Shown here: positions 44,601 through 58,800 of the stretch, piece after piece
Layout: each line of letters starts with the position of its first letter
Position numbering within the stretch: the stretch's first letter is position 1
Assembly (NCBI RefSeq): GCF_000002995.4
Contig: NW_025062479.1
Span: forward strand, 24,296,221-24,360,220
Direction: 5' to 3'
Length of the DNA stretch: 64,000 bases
Source of the DNA: Brugia malayi
Taxonomy: Eukaryota; Nematoda; Chromadorea; Rhabditida; Onchocercidae
Notes under the pieces: model-generated
Database searches by the model: none
What the model saw: the letters and a program-made list of their open reading frames with translations, nothing else
Told to the model about the DNA's origin: nothing
Program-made: the position numbers and the translations under genes

Positions 44601-47600
44601 AATACTTTAATATAATTCAGAGAGAGAGAGAGAGAGACAGAAGGAGGGAGAGAGGTAGAGAGAGAGGGAAGGAAGAAAGAAAAGAAAAAATAATTTTGAA
44701 ATTTGAAATTTTTACGTAAACTTTTACAATCCAAAAACTACGCTATTAAACAAATTTAATTGTTTACCATATTTGATAATTAAATTTAAAATTTCTTTAC
44801 TAAATAATATTTTTTAAAATGGAATATTATGAATTTCTCTTTATCAGAACATTCAGTAGTATTAGCTATTAACACTACTATTACTTTTTTTTACAGGTAA
44901 CTAATTAATTAATTAATTAATTAGTGGTAACACACCTTGCAACAACACCCAATTTTTATCAATTTAAAATTTCTTTAATAAATATTATTTTTTTAAAATT
45001 GAATAGTGTGAATTTCTCTTTATCAGAACATTCAGTAGTATTAGCTATTAACACTACTATTACTTTTTTTTACAGGTAACTAATTAATTAATTAATTAGT
45101 GATGATATACCTTGCATCCACCCAATTTTTATCATTCACAACAAAAATGAATTTTGCATTTGTAAATTCAATTTGACAATTCCAAATTTGTGGCACAAAT
45201 TGTGCCAAATCTTCGGTATAATACGATGAAATTTCACTTATAAAATCCTGAAATATTTATTATTATAATAATAAATATATAAGATAGCAATACTAATTTA
45301 AATGAAATCAAATTTTTTAAAGTTAAAAAAATTAATTGAAATTATTTTAGGGTTATAATAAATAATTAAAATAAAAAATATAACGATTAGTGTAAAAATT
45401 AATTGAAAATTTTCAAAGTTACAACAATTAATTCATAATTAATTATTAATATAACATTTAATTTAATATAGTAATTAATTGAAATAAATAAATATAACAA
45501 TTCTAATAGTAATTAATTGAAATTTTTTAAGTTATAACAATTAATTGAAATACAAATATAACGATTAATATAGCAATTAATTAAAATTTTTTGAAAGTTA
45601 TAATAATTAATTGAATTTTTTTAAATTATAACAAATAATTGAAGTATAAATATAATGATTATAATGACAATTAATTGAAAATTTTTAAAGTTATAACAAT
45701 TAATTGAAATTTTTTTGAATGTTATGAACAATTAATTGAAAATTAATAATTGGTTTGCTATTTAATTTAATATAACAATTAATTAAAAATTAATTATTAA
45801 TATCACATTTAATCTAATATAGCAATTAATTAAAATTTTTTTAAAGCTATAACAACTTCTCAAAATTTATAATCAATTAATTAAATAAATAAAAATTTAA
45901 ATGAGTTACCTGCATGAATTTCAAAATTTATAATCAATTAATTAAATAAATGAAAATTTAAATGAGTTACCTGCATGAATTTCAAAATTTATAATCAATT
46001 AATTAAATAAATAAAACTCTAAATTTAAATGAGTTACCTGCATGAATCTCAAAATTTATAATCAATTAATTAAATAAATGAAAATTTAAATGAGTTACCT
46101 GCATGAATTTCAAAATTTATAATCAATTAATTAAATAAATGAAAATTTAAATGAGTTACCTGCATGAATTTCAAAATTTATAATCAATTAATTAAATAAA
46201 TGAAAATTTAAATGAGTTACCTGCATGAATTTCAAAATTTATAATCAATTAATTAAATAAATAAAAACTCTAAATTTTAAATGAGTTACCTGCATGAATT
46301 TCAAAATTTATAATCAATTAATTAAATAAATGAAAATTTAAATGAGTTACCTGCATGAAGACAATATGATCCCATATACACCATGTTGTAACACGATTCA
46401 TTTTTATCAAAAATTGACAATTTTGAATTTGTCCATATTGCTTTGGTATAAAAATGTCACATTGAACTGTCATTTCATCGTATGAAATTAATTTTCGAAA
46501 ACCAGAAGTTAGTAGAAATTGTACATCGTTCATATTAAATTGTATTTTTGTTTTATATCCATCATCAGTGGTTGTTATCAATGGTTTTTCTATCTTTAAT
46601 TTATAAATAATTTAGTTTTTTTTTTTTTTTTTTGTTTTATAAATTTTAGTTTGTTAAATGCTTTATTTTATTAATTATTGTTTATTTAAATGCTTTAATT
46701 TATAAATTATTATTAATTTAAATGCTTTATTTTATAAATTATTATTTATTTAAATGCTTAGTTGTTTAATGCTTTAATTTATAAAATATTATTTATTTAA
46801 ATGCTTATTTATTAAATGCTTTGATTTATAAATTATTATTTATTTAAATGCTTTATTTTAAAAATTATTATTTATTTAAATACCTTATAGTGAAAAGAAA
46901 AGATGGAAATAAACTTATTTTTACCTTTTTTTTTTTTCAAATTTTATTTTTAATTTATAAAAGCCAAAAAGAAATGAAAGAATGGAAATAAACTTATTTT
47001 AATTATTAGAATTATTAACTTGTCAAAAAGTGAAAAATTTAATTTAAAAAATTTTGAAATAAAAAAAAAAAAAAAAAATGAAAGGATTTATTTTATCATT
47101 CAATGCTAAATTTTTGTTTTTTTTAAAAAAAAAAGAAAACCTTACTATGAATGCATTCAATCATTATGAAGCAAAAAATAAAATAAAAAAAATTTTTTTT
47201 AAATAATATATTAAATTAGTTATTAAATTAATTATATTTGATCATCTGACATAGTTAATTCATAATTTCAGGTCAAATTAAAGTTTTAATTTCAATTTAA
47301 ATAGTCAATTTGATAGTTAATTTCAATTCAAACTAATTAAAGCCTTACTAATGTGTAACTTAAAATTTTAAATGTTTGATAAATATAATTATAGTTAATT
47401 TCATGATTAATTTCAATTCAACCTAATTAAAGACTAACTAATTAATGCCTAACTTAAAATTTTAAATGTTTGATAAATATAATTATAGTTAATTTCATTG
47501 TTAATATCAATTCAAACTAATTAAACCCTCACTAATTAATTAATATCTAACTTAAACTTTTAAATATTTGATAAATATAACTATAGTTAATTTCATGATT

Positions 47601-50600
47601 AATTTCAATTCAACCTAATTAAAGACAAAATAAAGACTAATTAATTAATATCTAACTTAAAAAAAATAATAAAAATAAACTAAATAAAGACTAATTAATT
47701 AATATCTAACCTAATTAAAGACTAATTAATTAATATCTAACTTAAACTTTTAAATATTTGATAAATATAATTATAGTTAATTTCATGATTAATTTCAATT
47801 CAACCTAATTAAACCCTCACTAATTAATTAATATCTAACTTAAACTTTTAAATGTTTGATAAATATCATTAATTGCTAGTGATAATCAAATAAACATTAT
47901 CAAATTAAAATATTACACTTATTGATAAGCCATTTTTGATAATTACAGTCATTGTATTCAATTCATCGTGTCGCATAAACCATAAATTAATCGTTGTTCT
48001 ACCATTCATTGTCAATGTAATATCAATTTTTTGTGGTATTTTATGATCACTATTTTCCGGTAATTTACTGAGAATAATTTAAATTTAAGTAATATTTTAA
48101 TATTTGATTGTTAAAGTTAAAATGTTATCAAAGTTTGATAAGTTTGATAATACCTAATAGATTTATCATTCAAGTGATAAAAGTGATAAGAGAATTAAGC
48201 AGATAAGGATAGGACATATATTTGAAGTGTAAAAATATCATTTCTAATATCAGACATGAATTTAATTGATAAATTAAATATTAATTAATAACTTAATGTG
48301 AAACTGATTAATTAGAGGAAAATAGCATATAGTACTGTGATAATACATATATTTGAAGTGTGGAAATATTATTTTTAATATCAGATATTAATTTAATTAA
48401 TAAATATTAATTAATAATTATATATTTGAAATGCGAAAATATCATTTTTAGTATCAGATATGAATTTAATTGATAAATATTAATTAAGAACTCGTATATT
48501 TAAGGTTTGGAAAGTATAACTAATAATTTATATATTTGAAATTTGGAAATATCAGTTTTTTTAAAAATACATTTGAAAAAAGAAATTTGAAAAACATTAA
48601 TTTAATTGATAAATATTAATTAATAACTTATATATTTGAAGTGTTCAAATATCATTTTTAATATCAAATATTAATTTAATTGATAAATATTAATTAATAA
48701 CTTAATGTGAAATTGATTAATTAGAGGAAAATAGCATATAGTACTGTGATAATACATATATTTGAAGTGTGGAAATATCATTTTTAATATCAGATATTAA
48801 TTTAATTAATAAATATTAATTAATAACTTATATATTTGAAATGTGGAAATAACATTTTTAATATCAGATATGAATTTAATTGATAAATATTAATTAATAA
48901 CTTATATATTTGAAGTGTAAAAATATCATTTTTAATATCAAATATTAATTTAATTGATAAATATTAATTAATAACTTATATATTTGAAATGTGAAAATAT
49001 CATTTTTATTATCGAATATTAATTTAATTGATAAATATTAATTAATAACTTAATGTGAAACTAATTAATTAGCTTTGCTATAATTTTTTTTTTTTTCATA
49101 AATGAAATTAGCATAAAATTGAATAAATTATTGCTTAAAAACTAACACAGATTTAGCATCGGTAAAATCAGTTGGAAAAAAATAGCTAACAAAAGCAGAA
49201 CGACATGCTTCTGCCCATGGACCATATGCAATTGCTACATTTTCACCAAAATCAATATTTAAATCACAAATTGGTATCGATGATGAATCAGCTAAATTAG
49301 AAATTAAAAATTAGACTAATTAAATTAGAATCTAAATTAGAAATTAAAAATTAGACTGATTAAATTAGAATCTAAATTAAAAATTAGACTAATTAAATCA
49401 GAATCTAGATTAGAAATTAAAAACTAAACTAATTAAATTAGAATCTAAATTAAAAATTAGACTAATTAAATTAGAATCTAAATTAGAAATTAAAAATTAA
49501 ACTAATTAAATTAGAATCCAAATTGGAAATTAAAGATTAGGTTAACTAAATTCGAATCCAAATTAGAAATTAAAAACTAAACTAATTAAATTAGAATCTA
49601 AATTAAAAATTAGACTAATTAAATTAGAATCTAGATTAGAAATTAAAAATTAAAATAATTAAATTAGAATATAAATTAGATATTAAAATTAGACTAATTA
49701 AATTAGAATCTAAATTGAAAATTAGACTAATTAAATTAGAATCTAGATTAGAAATTAAAAATTAAACTAATTAAATTAGAATCTAAATTAAAAATTAGAC
49801 TAATTAAGTTAGAATCTAAATTAGAAATTAAAAATTAGACTGATTAAATTAGAATCTAAATTAAAAATTAGACTAATTAAATTAGAATCCAGATTAGAAA
49901 TTAGAACTTAGACTAATTAAACTAGAATCTAAATTAAAAATTAGACTAATTAAATTAGAATCTAAATTAGAAATTAAAAATTAGACTAATTAAATTAGAA
50001 TCTAAATTGGAAATTAAAAATTAATCGTTTTATGAAGTAGTTTCGTAAAATTTAATTAACTTTGTTGTAGATAAATTTGAATTTTTTTCCTTTTGTTTTT
50101 TTTTTTTAGTCCTCAAATTTAAACACAAATACTGAATAAAATAGCAATAAAAACTATTCAAATTGAATAATTTGTTTGAAAAAATGTACGAAGAGAAAGT
50201 TTTAAAACAATTTTAAAAACTTAAAATTATAGCATTTAATTTTATTGCTTACTTATGCTTACTGAATTTGATCATTTTTAAATTAATCATTTTAATTTGT
50301 TTCAATTTAATCTAAACTTTAATGTTATTTTTAAAAAAAAAGAAAAAATTGAACAACAAGTAAAACATTAAATTTACATAAATTTTTTCAAATTTTATTT
50401 TGTTATGTGTATGAGATGGATGACATTGTTTTCATTTAATATTTTTCATTTAAATTTAAAAATTTAAGGAAAAAAAAGAGGAAAGTTTCTACAACTTTTA
50501 AAAAATTTAAACAAAAGTTAAATAGGAATTGTTGAAATTATCGATTGATTTTAGAAATGTTAAAATTGAAAATGCCAAATGTAAACTATTTATAGTGAAC

Positions 50601-53600
50601 ATCAAAAGAACTTAATTAATTAATTAATTAATTTAAAAGTAATGAAATCAATTTAAATCCTAGTAATTGTCTTATCTTGCAAAATAGATCAAATTAATTT
50701 AGATCAACTATTAGCAATAAAATCAATTTAGATCAAATATTAGTAATTAAAATCAATTTAGATCAAACATTCATTATTAATTTAAAAGTACCAAAATGAA
50801 TTCAAATCCTAGTGGTTGTCTTATTATGTAATTTAGATCAAATATTAGTAATAAAATCAATATGGATCAAATGTTAGCAATAAAATCAATTTAGATCAAG
50901 CATTAGTAATAAAATCAATTTAGATCAAATATTCATTATTAACTTAAAAGTACTAAAATCAATTCAAATCCTAGTAATTGTCTCATCATGCAAATTACAT
51001 CAAATATTAGTAATAAAATCAAATTTAGATCAAATATTAGTAATAAACCAAATTAGATCAAATATTAGTAATGAAATCAATTTAGATCAATATTCATTAT
51101 TACTTAAAAGTACTAAAATCAATTCAAATCCTAGTAATTGTCTCACCATGCATATTAGATCAAATCAATTTAGATCAATTATTCATTATTAACTTAAAAG
51201 TACTAAATCAATTTAAATCCTAGTAATTGTCTCATCATGCAAATTAGATCAAATCAGTTTAGATCAATTATTCATTATTAACTTAAAAGTACTAAAATCA
51301 ATTTAAATCCTAGTAATTGTCTCATCATGCAAATTAGATCAAATCAGTTAGATCAATTATTCATTATTAACTTAAAAGTACTAAAATCAATTCAAATCCT
51401 AGTAATTGTCTCATCATGCAAATTACATCAAATATTAGTAATAAAATCAATTTAGATCAAATATTAGTAATAAAACCAAATTAGATCAAATATTAGTAAT
51501 GAAATCAATTTAGATCAAATATTCATTATTACTTAAAAGTACTAAAATCAATTCAAATCCTAGTAATTGTCTCACCATGCATATTAGATCAAATCAATTT
51601 AGAATCAATTATTCATTATTAACTTAAAAGTACTAAAATCAATTTAAATCCTAGTAATTGTCTCATCATGCAAATTAGATCAAATCAATTTAGATCAATT
51701 ATTCATTATTAACTTAAAAGTACTAAAATCAATTTAAATCCTAGTAATTGTCTCATCATGCAAATTAGATCAAATCAGTTTAGATCAATTATTCATTATT
51801 AACTTAAAAGTACTAAAATCAATTCAAATCCTAGTAATTGTCTCATCATGCAAATTACATCAAATATTAGTAATAAAATCAATTTAGATCAAATATTAGT
51901 AATAAAACCAAATTAGATCAAATATTAGTAATGAAATCAATTTAGATCAAATATTCATTATTACTTAAAAGTACTAAAATCAATTCAAATCCTAGTAATT
52001 GTCTCACCATGCATATAGATCAAATCAATTTAGATCAATTATTCATTATTAACTTAAAAGTACTAAAATCAATTTAAATCCTAGTAATTGTCTCATCATG
52101 CAAATTAGATCAAATCAATTTAGATCAATTATTCATTATTAACTTAAAAGTACTAAAATCAATTTAAATCCTAGTAATTGTCTCATCATGCAAATTAGAT
52201 CAAAATCAGTTTAGATCAATTATTCATTATTAACTTAAAAGTACTAAAATCAATTTAAATCCTAGTAATTGTCTCATCATGGCAAATTAGATCAAATCAA
52301 TTTAGATCAACTATTCATTATTACTTAAAAGTACTAAAATCAATTTAAATCCTAGTAATTGTCTCATCATGCAAATTAGATCAAATCAGTTTAGATCAAT
52401 TATTCATTATTAACTTAAAAGTACTAAAATCAATTTAAATCCTAGTAATTGTCTCATCATGCAAATTAGATCAATCAATTTAGATCAACTATTCATTATT
52501 ACTTAAAAGTACTAAAATCAATTTAAATCCTAGTAATTGTCTCATCATGCAAATTAGATCAAATCAGTTTAGATCAATTATTCATTATTAACTTAAAAGT
52601 ACTAAAATCAATTCAAATCCTAGTAATTGTCTCATCATGCAAATTACATCAAATATTAGTAATAAAATCAATTTAGATCAAATTTAGTAATAAAACCAAA
52701 TTAGATCAAATATTAGTAATGAAATCAATTTAGATCAAATATTCATTATTACTTAAAAGTACTAAAATCAATTCAAATCCTAGTAATTGTCTCACCATGC
52801 ATATTAGATCAAATCAATTTAGATCAATTATTCATTATTAACTTAAAAGTACTAAAATCAATTTAAATCCTAGTAATTGTCTCATCATGCAAATTAGATC
52901 AAATCAATTTTAGATCAATTATTCATTATTAACTTAAAAGTACTAAAATCAATTTAAATCCTAGTAATTGTCTCATCATGCAAATTAGATCAAATCAGTT
53001 TAGATCAATTATTCATTATTAACTTAAAAGTACTAAAATCAATTTAAATCCTAGTAATTGTCTCATCATGCAAATTAGATCAAATCAATTTAGATCAATT
53101 ATTCATTATTAACTTAAAAGTAACAAAAATCAATTTAAATCCTAGTAATTGTCTCATCATGCAAATTAGATCAAATCAGTTTAGATCAATTATTCATTAT
53201 TAACTTAAAAGTACTAAAATCAATTTAAATCCTAGTAATTGTCTCATCATGCCAAATTAGATCAAATCAATTTAGATCAATTATTCATTATTAACTTAAA
53301 AGTACTAAAATCAATTTAAATCCTAGTAATTGTCTCACCATGCATATTAGATCAAATCAATTTAGATCAATTATTCACTATTAATTTAAAATTATTAAAA
53401 TCAATTCAGATGCCAGCAATTATCCTACCTCCTAAATTAATTTGCAGGTAATTTTGAAAATTTTTTTATTTTTGAAAATGAAATTTTAATGCTATTACCA
53501 AAGATACTGCTACGATAAATAGCTTTTAATGTAGCATTTTGAAGTACTTTAAAGCCACTTCCCATTGTTCGAGGTGCACTATAACATTTCCAAAGATTTC

Positions 53601-55856
53601 GCTGATCGGTTGAATCATATTCATTGTTATTATTTAATGAAATTGAAAAATTTGAACCATTAATTGAGCATACCAAAAGTTTAGTATTATTTATTTGTTC
53701 CAATCGTCCAATAAACTAAAAATTTTTCATTGCATTTTTTAATTTAACAAAACAATGTTAATTAACTTACATAATACTTTCTGTAAACATATAAGTATTT
53801 ATTTAATTGTTTAACTTACGTGTACTTACGTTATTATCACGTAAATTTTGATAAGTATTAAATGTAATTATATGCAAATTAAAATTATTCAATTTAAAAA
53901 CAATTTAAAAATATAAAAAAAAAAGTTTTTAAAAATAAAATTAAATTATCAATTAGCTTACATAATGCTTTCTGTGAACATATAAGTATTTAGTTAATTG
54001 TTTAACTTACTTGTGCTTACGTTATTATCACGTAAATTTTGACAATTATCAAACGTAATTATATGCAAATTAAAATATTCAATTTAAAGAGAATTTTAAA
54101 TTATATAAAATATATTTAAAAATAAATTAAATTATCAATTAACTTACATAATGCTTTCTGTGAACATATAAGTACTTATTTAATATATAGAAATTAAAAT
54201 ATCAAATTAAAAATACAAAAAAAAAAAAAAAATATTTAAAAATAAATTAAATATCAATTAACTTACATAATGCTTTCTGTGAACAAACGACAAGTGTAGT
54301 TGGTAGCAAACGATTTCCAACGTATATTCGAATATTTTTAATTGACATACGTATTGTACCAATAAATGTCCAAAATTTTTCACAAATTTATCATTCGTTT
54401 CTTCAATAATAAAAATTTATCATTTTTTAATTATCATTTTTTGAATATATTAAATTATCAATTAGATAAATTTTAAATTTCTACCTTTAATTTATTACTA
54501 TATTAATTAATTTTTTGATTAATTCACAATTTTGTTTGCTCTATCCTATAATCATTTATTTATTTATTTTTTAAATATGTATTATTGTATTACTATTTGA
54601 AAAAATTTATTTGATAATAATTTTTATTGAAAATTTTTATAAATAATTTCATTTATGAAGCTATAAAATGATAGTTAAAGAAAGAGATTAAAATTTTATT
54701 GAAAAAAAAAAAAAAAAAAAAAAAGCAGAAAGTTAATTAATTTCATTCAAATAATTTGAACAAATTTTTTTTAAATGATTTTTTAATTCTTTCAAGCATC
54801 AAATGTTTAAAAAAACAAAAAAATAGCTCAAATTTTTTAAAAATCTTTAATTATTAAATCTACAAATTTTGCATTATGAAAATATATGATATTACATTAG
54901 TCTTTGTATAATATCACAAAATTTCATTTATAATCATAAAATATTTCACGCAAATATTTCACGTAATATTTCACGTAAAATTATAAATAGCTTATTCAGT
55001 TTTCCATAGATATATCAGAAATGATAGTGTCATTTAATTGAATTATTAATAAACTTTTTAAAATAGCAATTATTATAAGGCAATTTGTTAACATTACTAA
55101 TAATATTGTCGTTTGAATGTATGTTTTCATCATTTTGTTGTTGTTTTTGTTGTTGTTGTTTTTGTTTTTGTTGTTGTTGTTGTTGTTGTTGTGAAATTGT
55201 CATAAAAAGTTTTTCAAATTTAGAATCTTTTTTTAATTTTCGATATGCATCCAAACGATTATATATATGAATACGTAGTCCATTTAATATCAAATGTAAA
55301 CGACCTTTCAAGCTGAAATTTTAAATATAATTTAAATTCGAGAATTTTGAAATCTACATTTTTTTTTCTTAGAGAGAGAGAGAGAGAGAGAGGGAGAGAA
55401 AGAGAGATTTGAATGTTTTAATTTTTACAATATGAAATTACATTCATTGCTTACCAGTAAATAATCATTTGCTAAAATTACAAATAATATAAATACATGT
55501 TTGTATAAATAAATGTTTATATAATAATCACAAATTTGTTAAGTACTAAGTTAAATAAGCTTAATTAAAGTTTTAATTAAAGCTTAACAAAGCTTAATTG
55601 AATAGGTATTATTTCAGAAATAATAGCAACAAATTTGCTAAATTCTAAATTAAATAGGCTTGATTAAAGTTTTAATTAAAGTTTAACAAGGCTATTAAAT
55701 AGGCCTAATTAAGTTTTAATAAAGGATCAACAAGGCTTAATTGAATAGATAATATATCAAATATAATAATCACAAATTTGTTAAATTCTAAACTAAATAG
55801 GCTTAATTAAAGTTTTAATTAAAGTTTAACAAAGCTTAATTGAATAGGTAATATTT

Positions 55857-55888
<32 letters not shown>

Positions 55889-58800
55889 AACTCTTGCTTA
55901 TAAAGATCAGTGAATTTGATATGTCGCCAATAGGAAAAGATAAGATAACCATCATTACAATAAATTGTATAATCTTCGCATAAAAATGTGAAATGACGGA
56001 ACATAACTTTTCCTGCTAGTAAAGAGACTGATAAAGAGCCTTAAAAAGATAAAGTGATAACAGATAACGATGATAAGATATTTCTTTCCTTTTTTAATTT
56101 AGTCAATTTATGCTTTATATTTGTTAATTATTAATTAAGAGATTATGCTTAATAATACAATTTGATAGAGATAAAAAAGATAAAAGTGATAACAGATAAC
56201 GATGATAAGATATTTCTTTCCTTTTTAATTTAGTCAATTTATGCTTTATATTTGTTAATTATTAATTAAGAGATTATGCTTAATAATACAATTTGATAGA
56301 GATAAAAAAGATAAAAGTGATAACAGATAACGATGATAAGATATTTCTTTCCTTTTTTAATTTAGTCAATTTATGCTTTATATTTTGTTAATTATTAATT
56401 AAGAGATTATGCTTAATAATACAATTTGATAGAGATAAAAAAGATAAAAGTGATAACAGATAACGATGATAAGATATTTCTTTCCTTTTTTAATTTAGTC
56501 AATTTATGCTTTATATTTGTTAATTATTAATTAAGAGATTATGCTTAATAATACAATTTGATAGAGATAAAAAAGATAAAAGTGATAACAGATAACGATG
56601 ATAAGATATTTCTTTCCTTTTTAATTTAGTCAATTTATGCTTTATATTTGTTAATTATTAATTAAGAGATTTTGCTTAATAATACAATTTGATAGAGATA
56701 AAAAAGATAAAAGTGATAACAGATAACGATTGATAAGATATTTCTTTCCTTTTTTAATTTAGTCAATTTATGCTTTATATTTGTTAATTATTAATTAAGA
56801 GATTTTGCCTTAATAATACAATTTGATAGAGATATAAAAAGATAAAAGTGATAACAGATAACGATGATAAGATATTTCTTTCCTTTTTTAATTTAGTCAA
56901 TTTAATGCTTTATATTTGTTAATTATTAATTAAGAGATTTTGCTTAATAATACAATTTGATAGAGATAAAAAAGATAAAAGTGATAACAGATAACGATGA
57001 TAAGATATTTCTTTCCTTTTTTAATTTAGTCAATTTATGCTTTATATTTGTTAATTATTAATTAAGAGATTTTGCTTAATAATACAATTTGATAGAGGAT
57101 AAAAAAGATAAAAGTGATAACAGATAACGATGATAAGATATTTCTTTCCTTTTTTAATTTAGTCAATTTATGCTTTATATTTGTTAATTATTAATTAAGA
57201 GATTATGCTTAATAATACAATTTGATAGAGATAAAAAAGATAAAAGTGATAACAGATAACGATGATAAGATATTTCTTTCCTTTTTAATTTAGTCAATTT
57301 ATGCTTTATATTTGTTAATTATTAATTAAGAGATTATGCTTAATAATACAATTTGATAGAGATAAAAAAGATAAAAGTGATAACAGATAACGATGATAAG
57401 ATATTTCTTTCCTTTTTTAATTTAGTCAATTTATGCTTTATATTTGTTAATTATTAATTAAGAGATTATGCTTAATAATACAATTTGATAGAGATAAAAA
57501 GATAAAGTGATAACAGATAACGATGATAAGATATTTCTTTCCTTTTTTAATTTAGTCAATTTATGCTTTATATTTGTTAATTATTAATTAAGAGATTTTG
57601 CTTAATAATACAATTTGATAGAGATAAAAAAGATAAAAGTGATAACAGATAACGATGATAAGATATTTCTTTCCTTTTTTAATTTAGTCAATTTATGCTT
57701 TATATTTGTTAATTATTAATTAAGAGATTTTGCCTTAATAATACAATTTGATAGAGATAAAAAGATAAAGTGATAACAGATAACGATGAATAAGATATTT
57801 CTTTCCTTTTTTAATTTAGTCAATTTATGCTTTATATTTGTTAATTATTAATTAAGAGATTTTGCTTAATAATACAATTTGATAGAGATAAAAAAGATAA
57901 AAGTGATAACAGATAACGATGATAAGATATTTCTTTCCTTTTTTAATTTAGTCAATTTATGCTTTATATTTGTTAATTATTAATTAAGAGATTTTGCTTA
58001 ATAATACAATTTGATAGAGATAAAAAGATAAAAGTGATAACAGATAACGATGATAAGATATTTCTTTCCTTTTTTAATTTAGTCAATTTATGCTTTATAT
58101 TTGTTAATTATTAATTAGAGATTATGCTTAATAATACAATTTGATAGAGATAAAAAGATAAAAGTGATAACAGATAACGATGATAAGATATTTCTTTCCT
58201 TTTTTAATTTAGTCAATTTATGCTTTATATTTGTTAATTATTAATTAAGAGATTATGCTTAATAATACAATTTGATAGAGATAAAAAAGATAAAAGTGAT
58301 AACAGATAACGATGATAAGATATTTCTTTCCTTTTTTAATTTAGTCAATTTATGCTTTATATTTGTTAATTATTAATTAAGAGATTTTGCCTTAATAATA
58401 CAATTTGATAGAGATAAAAAAGATAAAAGTGATAACAGATAACGATGATAAGATATTTCTTTCCTTTTTTAATTTAGTCAATTTATGCTTTATATTTGTT
58501 AATTATTAATTAAGAGATTATGCTTAATAATACAATTTGATAGAGATAAAAAAGATAAAAGTGATAACAGATAACGATGATAAGATATTTCTTTCCTTTT
58601 TTAATTTAGTCAATTTATGCTTTATATTTGTTAATTATTAATTAAGAGATTTTGCCTTAATAATACAATTTGATAGAGATAAAAAAGATAAAAGTGATAA
58701 CAGATAACGATGATAAGATATTTCTTTCCTTTTTTAATTTAGTCAATTTATGCTTTATATTTGTTAATTATTAATTAAGAGATTATGCTTAATAATACAA

